From Spirochaetota bacterium (GTDB taxonomy: Bacteria; Spirochaetota; UBA12135; COTS27): a stretch of 6,588 nucleotides of DNA. Below are positions 1 to 5,200 of this stretch, piece after piece. The translations under genes and the position numbers were made by a program. The stretch's first letter is position 1, and each line of letters begins with the position of its first letter. The notes beneath the pieces were generated by a model. The model searched no databases. It had not been told where the DNA came from and was given only the letters and a program-made list of their open reading frames with translations. The stretch spans positions 1-6,588 of the forward strand of contig JAUXHF010000113.1 of the NCBI GenBank assembly GCA_030621685.1, read 5' to 3'.

Positions 1-264
1 AAAGATTTCGAAAAAGCTGTGTTGCTTTTTGATGAAGGAAATTTTGAAGCAGCGCGTATTCTTTTTAGTGCATGTTTGAAAAAGGCTCCTGAAGATAAGG
101 CAGCAAGGAGATACCTTGAAAAATTAGAGCTGGGGGGGAAGACCTCTAATTTCTTTACGCAAGCCGATGAAACAGCGAAAAAATTAAAGCTAGTAGCGCA
201 GAAAAAAACAAAATCTTCTAAAAAAACAAAATCTGTTAAGAAAACAAAATCTGTTAAGAAATAA
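1..264 (+). CDS. C-terminal end of a TPR-like protein, possibly an adenylate/guanylate cyclase (5' partial)
   Basis: The frame is open from base 1 to a TAA at 262-264, so the gene begins upstream of the window; a GTG at 19 lies in frame but has no reason to be the start. The first ~45 residues read as an amphipathic helix pair of TPR type, with the pattern LFDEGNFEAARILFSACL, then a proline-aspartate turn (APED) and a YLEKLEL end. From knowledge of the family, this pattern (growing 'F..G.f..A...F...l...P.D' followed by a 'yle' helix) is common at the C-terminus of class III cyclases with CHASE2 or HAMP sensor domains, but other TPR proteins share it. After a short linker the protein ends in a very basic tail with three hexapeptide repeats (KTKSSK, KTKSVK, KTKSVK). 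A run of seven G lies at 132-138, between the helix pair and the tail. The gene is followed after 40 bp by acs on the same strand. The cyclase assignment is inference because the catalytic domain is outside the window. Confidence 0.6.
   Translation, partial: KDFEKAVLLFDEGNFEAARILFSACLKKAPEDKAARRYLEKLELGGKTSNFFTQADETAKKLKLVAQKKTKSSKKTKSVKKTKSVKK
205..258 (+). repeat. Three tandem 18-bp units coding a Lys/Thr/Ser tail
   Basis: Three in-frame 18-bp units lie at 205-222, 223-240 and 241-258, coding KTKSSK, KTKSVK and KTKSVK. The second and third differ by a single base by eye (AAA against AAA, ACA, AAA, TCT, GTT, AAG all shared, so essentially identical); the first is more diverged. The period is a multiple of three, so a change in copy number would lengthen or shorten the basic tail without breaking the frame. 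Such tails can bind nucleic acid or acidic membrane lipids, but nothing here shows which. Confidence 0.85.
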
Positions 265-290
265 TAAATCTATTCAAATCAAAATTTATT

Positions 291-299
291 GAGAGGAAG
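291..299 (+). promoter_or_regulatory. Ribosome binding site that selects the TTG start of acs
   Basis: The sequence GAGAGGAAG is a strong Shine-Dalgarno site. Its AGGA core (294-297) ends 7 bases before the TTG at 305, which is ideal spacing. The nearest in-frame ATG (326) would be about 28 bases away and has no comparable site directly upstream, so the TTG start is preferred. Confidence 0.8.
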
Positions 300-304
300 C
301 TGCC

Positions 305-2206
305 TTGAAAAAAATACCTATCCCCATGAGTCTACAGAAAAAGACCCTTTGCGACAGTAGTCAATATGAAGCCTTGTATAAGCAATCTGTAGATGATCCA
401 GAGGGTTTTTGGAACGAACAGGCAGAGCAGCTTGCATGGTTTAAAAAATGGGATAGAACCTTCCATTTTGATTTTCATAAGGCAGAAGTTAAATGGTTTA
501 CTGGCGGGAAAATAAATGTTTGCTATAATTGCTTAGATAGACATATTGAAAGCAAAGGTGATAAAACGGCGATTATTTGGGAAGATGATTCTGGGAAGCT
601 TACGAAGAAATATAGCTACAAAGAAGTCTTGATTGAAGTTTCGAAGATAGCGAATATTCTTAAGCGAAATGGCCTGAAAAAAGGCGATAGGGTGGCTATC
701 TACATGGGCATGATTCCAGAATTAGCCTTTGCTACGTTAGCGTGTGCTCGTATTGGTGTCGTCCATTCTATTATCTTTGGCGGCTTTTCCTATGAGGCCA
801 TTAACACCCGTGTAAAAGATAGTGACTGTAAGATGGTCATTACGGCTAGCCATAGCAAGCGTGCTGGTAAGACAATCAATTTGAAAGCCATTGTTGACAA
901 AGGGCTAGAGGGTATTGACTTTATTGAAAAAGTGCTTGTGGTAAAACATGGAGAAAACGTTCCCATGCAAAAAGGCCGTGATGTTTGGCTTCATGAAGAA
1001 TTAGAGCTTGTTGGGGTAGAATGTGAGGCGGAGCTGCTAGACTCTGAAGACCCCTTATTTATACTCTACACCTCTGGTTCTACAGGAAAGCCTAAGGGCG
1101 TGGTACACACGCAGGCGGGCTATATTTTATATACAAGTCTTACGCATAAATATGTTTTTGATTTACGAGAAGATGACATCTATTTCTGTGCTGCCGACTT
1201 AGGTTGGATTACTGGGCATTCCTATATTATCTACGGTCCTTTGGCGAATGGCACGACTACAGTGATGTTCGAATCTACGCCGACCTATCCCCATGCTGGT
1301 AGATATTGGGAGATGGTAGAAAAATATAAGATTACGAGCCTGTACACGGCGCCAACGGCTATTCGAGCCTTGCTAAAAGAAGGCGATGAGCATGTGAAGA
1401 AGTTTGATAGAAGTAGCTTGCGTATTTTGGGAACGGTAGGCGAGCCAATTAACTATGATGCTTGGATGTGGTATTACCAAGTGGTTGGCAATGAAAACTG
1501 CGCGATTGTTGATACGTGGTGGCAAACCGAAACTGGCGGCGTGATGATAGCGCCGCTTCCGGGTGCCATCGAAGCGAAACCGGGCTCTGCGGCAAAACCT
1601 TTTTTTGGAATTCAGCCTTGCCTTGTAGATGCCGAGGGCAGGGAGCTTGCTGGCGATAGCGAAGTGACCGGAAACCTCTGTATAAAACATTCTTGGCCTT
1701 CACAAATGCGCACGGTATACGGTGATCATGAACGGTTTAAAGAAACATACTTTACAAAGTTTCCCGGAATGTTTTACACGGGCGATGGCGCTAAACGAGA
1801 CGCTGATGGCTATTATTGGATTATTGGCAGGAATGATGATGTCTTAAACGTAGCCGGCCATCGGCTTGGCACTTCGGAAGTTGAAAGTTCTGTAATAAAA
1901 TCTGCTAAGGTGGTAGAATGTGCTGTTGTGGGCAAAGCGCATGAGGTCAAAGGCGAATCTATTTTTGTCTTTGCTATTCTGCGTCCAAATTTATCTGAAA
2001 GCCATGAAGAAATCAAGCAGCATATCAGACGTCATGTTAAGGATACTTTGAGTCCCATTGCTATGCCGGATGGCATCTTGTTTGTTTCGGATTTGCCAAA
2101 AACTAGGTCGGGTAAAATTATGCGCCGAATCCTTCGGAAAATTGCTGGCGGAGAACAAAAAGATTTTGGCGATATTACTACTCTTGCCGATCCTGCTGTG
2201 GCTTAG
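305..2206 (+). CDS. acs: Acetyl-CoA synthetase (acetate--CoA ligase, AMP-forming)
   Basis: This cytoplasmic enzyme converts acetate, ATP and CoA to acetyl-CoA, AMP and diphosphate through an acetyl-adenylate. The 633-residue product is slightly shorter than the usual ~650. Visible in order: the N-terminal ACAS domain (about residues 21-80, with DPEGFWNEQA and KWFTGGKINVCYNCLDRH); the ATP P-loop YTSGSTGKPKG (255-265); GWITGHSY (300-307); GTVGEPIN (376-383); WWQTETGG (405-412); the hinge region GRNDDVLNVAGHRLG (508-522); and KTRSGKIMRR with the adenylating Lys at 604. By alignment from memory to the Salmonella enzyme, the acetate pocket residues Val310, Thr311, Val386 and Trp414 correspond to Ile302, Thr303, Val378 and Trp406; the Trp that restricts the pocket to acetate is kept, which argues against propionyl-CoA synthetase or longer-chain ligases. 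Lys604 lies in the context acetylated by Pat-type enzymes in other bacteria, so acetylation control is possible. The product ends at LADPAVA, about 15-20 residues earlier than enterobacterial Acs, beyond any catalytic element. It starts 40 bp after the preceding gene and is probably cotranscribed with it. Confidence 0.97.
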   Translation: MKKIPIPMSLQKKTLCDSSQYEALYKQSVDDPEGFWNEQAEQLAWFKKWDRTFHFDFHKAEVKWFTGGKINVCYNCLDRHIESKGDKTAIIWEDDSGKLTKKYSYKEVLIEVSKIANILKRNGLKKGDRVAIYMGMIPELAFATLACARIGVVHSIIFGGFSYEAINTRVKDSDCKMVITASHSKRAGKTINLKAIVDKGLEGIDFIEKVLVVKHGENVPMQKGRDVWLHEELELVGVECEAELLDSEDPLFILYTSGSTGKPKGVVHTQAGYILYTSLTHKYVFDLREDDIYFCAADLGWITGHSYIIYGPLANGTTTVMFESTPTYPHAGRYWEMVEKYKITSLYTAPTAIRALLKEGDEHVKKFDRSSLRILGTVGEPINYDAWMWYYQVVGNENCAIVDTWWQTETGGVMIAPLPGAIEAKPGSAAKPFFGIQPCLVDAEGRELAGDSEVTGNLCIKHSWPSQMRTVYGDHERFKETYFTKFPGMFYTGDGAKRDADGYYWIIGRNDDVLNVAGHRLGTSEVESSVIKSAKVVECAVVGKAHEVKGESIFVFAILRPNLSESHEEIKQHIRRHVKDTLSPIAMPDGILFVSDLPKTRSGKIMRRILRKIAGGEQKDFGDITTLADPAVA

Positions 2207-2250
2207 AAAATTCTTTTAGCGTATACAAAATCGCAAAACACGGCTTAGCA

Positions 2251-2277
2251 CAGCCGAGCTTAGAAAAAGCTCGGCTG
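2251..2277. terminator. Candidate bidirectional terminator hairpin between convergent genes
   Basis: A perfect 11-bp stem, CAGCCGAGCTT (2251-2261) paired with AAGCTCGGCTG (2267-2277), encloses a 5-base AGAAA loop. It lies between the acs stop (2206) and the stop of the convergent minus-strand gene (2299), where a shared terminator is expected. Neither side has a clean T-tract: on the plus strand the stem is followed by CTAGTATGCTG, and on the minus strand T-rich runs start about 14 bases after the stem. A short alternative stem, CGGCT (2241-2245) with AGCCG (2252-2256), overlaps the left arm and would compete with it. Intrinsic termination is therefore likely but not certain; it could instead be an RNA 3'-end stabiliser. 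Confidence 0.6.
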
Positions 2278-2298
2278 CTAGTATGCTGTTGTACTTAG

Positions 2299-5200
2299 TT
2301 ATTTTACAGAATTTTCTTCGGTAAGCACGCGTGCGATAAAACTTAAAACGGCGGTTTTGCCATTAGCATCACTTATAGTATAGCGAATGGGGTAGTTGCC
2401 GGGAACTTTAGTGTTCACCGTGCCAGTTGTTACTATCAAATGGCTTATATCAGCGCCGGTAGAACTGAAGGCCTTGGCTGCTAGCTCAGGTAAAAAGGTT
2501 TCATTTAAGTTGATGGAAAAAATATCGCCAGTAAACACAGGGCTTCCATCAGGCATGTCTAACGAAATACTAGGTGGAAATTGATCGTATTGATTGGGCT
2601 GGCCTTCAAAAAAACTATTTATGTTAAAAACGTTTAGCGTGGGAAGTTGAGTGCTAGAGCCAAAATTCCATATAGCCACGCTAGGGTTCCAATCTTGATA
2701 GGTAGAGCGAGCAAGACCGGCGCAAGAGGCGGCACTTGCTGTGGGGCAGATAAGCTCTTTGGCGGCTCGAGCAAAACTTGCTTGTGGATGAGAATCTACA
2801 AAGGCATCTTCACTGAGCATTCTATTCCAGTATACATTTACTATGTCAGCTGAAGCAAGGTTCGTTCCCACAGGAAAGCTATGCTTGGGGCTTGCAGTTA
2901 AGCCGTATAGCGTAGCTGCAGAGTAGCTATTTCTTATTGAATCGTTAGCATAGTTTAGCACACCCGCTAAGCCGCCGGCATTTGAGACAGAAGCTGTTAC
3001 GGTTGCCGTTGAGAAGGAGTCCTTAATGTTAGACCCAAAACCTGAGCCGATAAGCCCGCCAACATTGACAGTTCCTCGTATAGTCTTTGAATCGCTAAAC
3101 ACGCTTGTTAAGAAGGTGAAAGTAGAGGTTCCTGCTATCCCGCCAACATTGGTACTGGCTGCGCCGTTGGTTAATCCAATATCGCCACTGGCATAAGAAA
3201 TTTGTATAAGTCCGTTCACTAAAGTTCCGGCAATTCCGCCGACATCGTTTGTTGCCTCAACAGTGGCATGGGATGAGATTTTGCTGAGATTAACATTAGA
3301 AGCTTGTCCGAAGAGGCCGCCAACATAGCGATCTCCTATAAGGCTGCCCTGTAGTCCAAAATTAGTATACTTGCCAGTTAAGGCCTGGCCGGCAAGCATG
3401 GCAACATTACTGTTACCGGTAACATCAGCATTACTAAAGTTGATGTTAGAGATGCTGTTACTATCCACAGCCGGATTCAATACACGGAAAAGGGCGACAT
3501 TGTTTTCACTAGGCCTATTTATGTACAGGTTTGAAAGGGCGTAATAACTGCCGTCAAGACTACCGGTAAACGGAGAGCTCGTGCTAGCAATTGGCAAAAA
3601 CCCTTGCCCGCTGTTCCATGTGCTGGTAGCCGAGGCATCAATGTCGTTAGCGAATTTATAATGTTTGCTCAGTGATTCGGCAGCACTTAAGGATATGTTG
3701 GGTTTGGTGAAACCTGTAGCTATCGATTGTAATTCTGTGATATTTTCAATAGTATAAGGATCGTTTATGGTTCCGGTTTCTATTATGGGAGCGCCAATAA
3801 CTTCAACAGTGAAAGCAAGAGAAACGGTTCTACTTCCTTGGCTTATGCTGTAACTAACAGGGTAGATTCCTGCTTGGTCTTCATTTATGCTACCTGAAAC
3901 AACAACAGATCCGGCTATACTTGAGCCGGATGCACTGTAGGCTTCAACAGTTATATCTAATGCATCAAATTGATCGCTTGTTAGCGCAGCTCCATTGCTT
4001 ATCATGTTGGTACTGCCTTCAAAGACATGTTTTAAGATAAGCGCTGCTGGAAACTTGGCTCTTTGAAGGGGCGGGCTAGCCCATGTTTGGAAAACTTTTA
4101 GGCTAGGATATTGCTTGGCATTTCCGAAGTCCCAAATACTCGAGCTCCAAGTGCTGAAGCTGGTTCTATTTACAGAGCCGCAGTTTGCATTGGCTGCGGT
4201 AGCGCAAATAAGCTCATCTGGAAATCTGGCAAATTCTGGTGCTGGGTCAGCATCAAAAATAAGGCTATTGTTCAAGGCATTCCTATCCCAAAAAACGTTG
4301 CTTCCTATGGGGCCAGCATTCGAATTTGAACCAACAAGGCCGCCCAGGTTTGTAGCTGCTGCTGGGCTGCTTATTTCTGAAAGTGAATAAGAATTAATAA
4401 TATCAGTTCCCTGCAGAGATCCTACTATCCCTCCGGTTTTACTTGCGCCAGAACCTAAGTTTGCTGTTAAGGCAACACTGGAGTATGAATTACTTATACT
4501 GCTGGATAAGGCAGAGCCTCCCACCAGCCCACCAATTATGTTATTTCCTGAAAGCACCCCCAAGGCAAAAGAGTTTTCAATACTCGTATAAAGCATGGTT
4601 CCAACTAAACCGCCATACGTAGAGCCTGAGCCTGTTAAATTAAAGTCAGCATAAGAATTGGTAATTGAAGCTTGGTAGGCCGATCCAATAAGCCCGCCTC
4701 CCCAATGGGATGAGCTAAAGACGTTTCCGGTAAAAAAAGAATCTTCGAGAGTGGAATATCGGCTATAGCCCAGAAGGCCAGCTACTCTTTGTGATGCTAT
4801 TATGAGGGCATCCGAAGAAATGTTAGAGAATTTTGTGATGCTTGAGCTACTTCCATCGCCCCGGCCCATAAGTCCTCCCACGTTGATACTTCCTTGAATG
4901 CTACCACTAACATAGAGATTTGAAAAACTTCCGCCAGTTGTATTTGAGCCAAGAAAAGATCCAACGTTGTCCTTTCCACGTATGGATGCATTAAGAAGAT
5001 TAATATTGGCTATAGAAAAGTCTCCAGCAAAGAAGACTACGGAGAATAGCCCTACATTGTCTTCGCTAGCTCTGCTAATATACAGGCTAGAGATGTAGTA
5101 GCCCTGCCCTTGAAGGCTGCCGGTAAAAGGCTCGGCTATGCTGCCGATTGGCAAAAACCCTTTCCCGCTGTTCCATGAGCTGGTAGCCGAGGCATCAATG

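Noticed and set aside
265..304. A separate promoter for acs in the 40-bp gap
   Set aside because: The gap is A/T-rich but has no convincing -35/-10 pair at proper spacing; a promoter inside the upstream gene cannot be excluded.
1600..1606. T7 run in acs as a slippage site
   Set aside because: It codes the conserved P-F-F-G segment of Acs, so it is explained by the protein sequence, and a housekeeping enzyme is an unlikely phase-variable gene.
1373..1703. Two overlapping minus-strand open frames inside acs
   Set aside because: They lie antisense to a region coding conserved Acs motifs, have no recognisable domain or ribosome binding site, and the protein text is arbitrary.
2396..2853. Plus-strand open frames opposite the C-terminal part of the giant protein
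   Set aside because: Same reason: the minus frame has clear domain structure and the plus frames do not.
4111..4390. Plus-strand open frames opposite the GLUG cap of the giant protein
   Set aside because: They are antisense shadows of a Ser/Ala/Gly-rich gene, which has few stops on the opposite strand; the two frames overlap each other and neither resembles a protein family.
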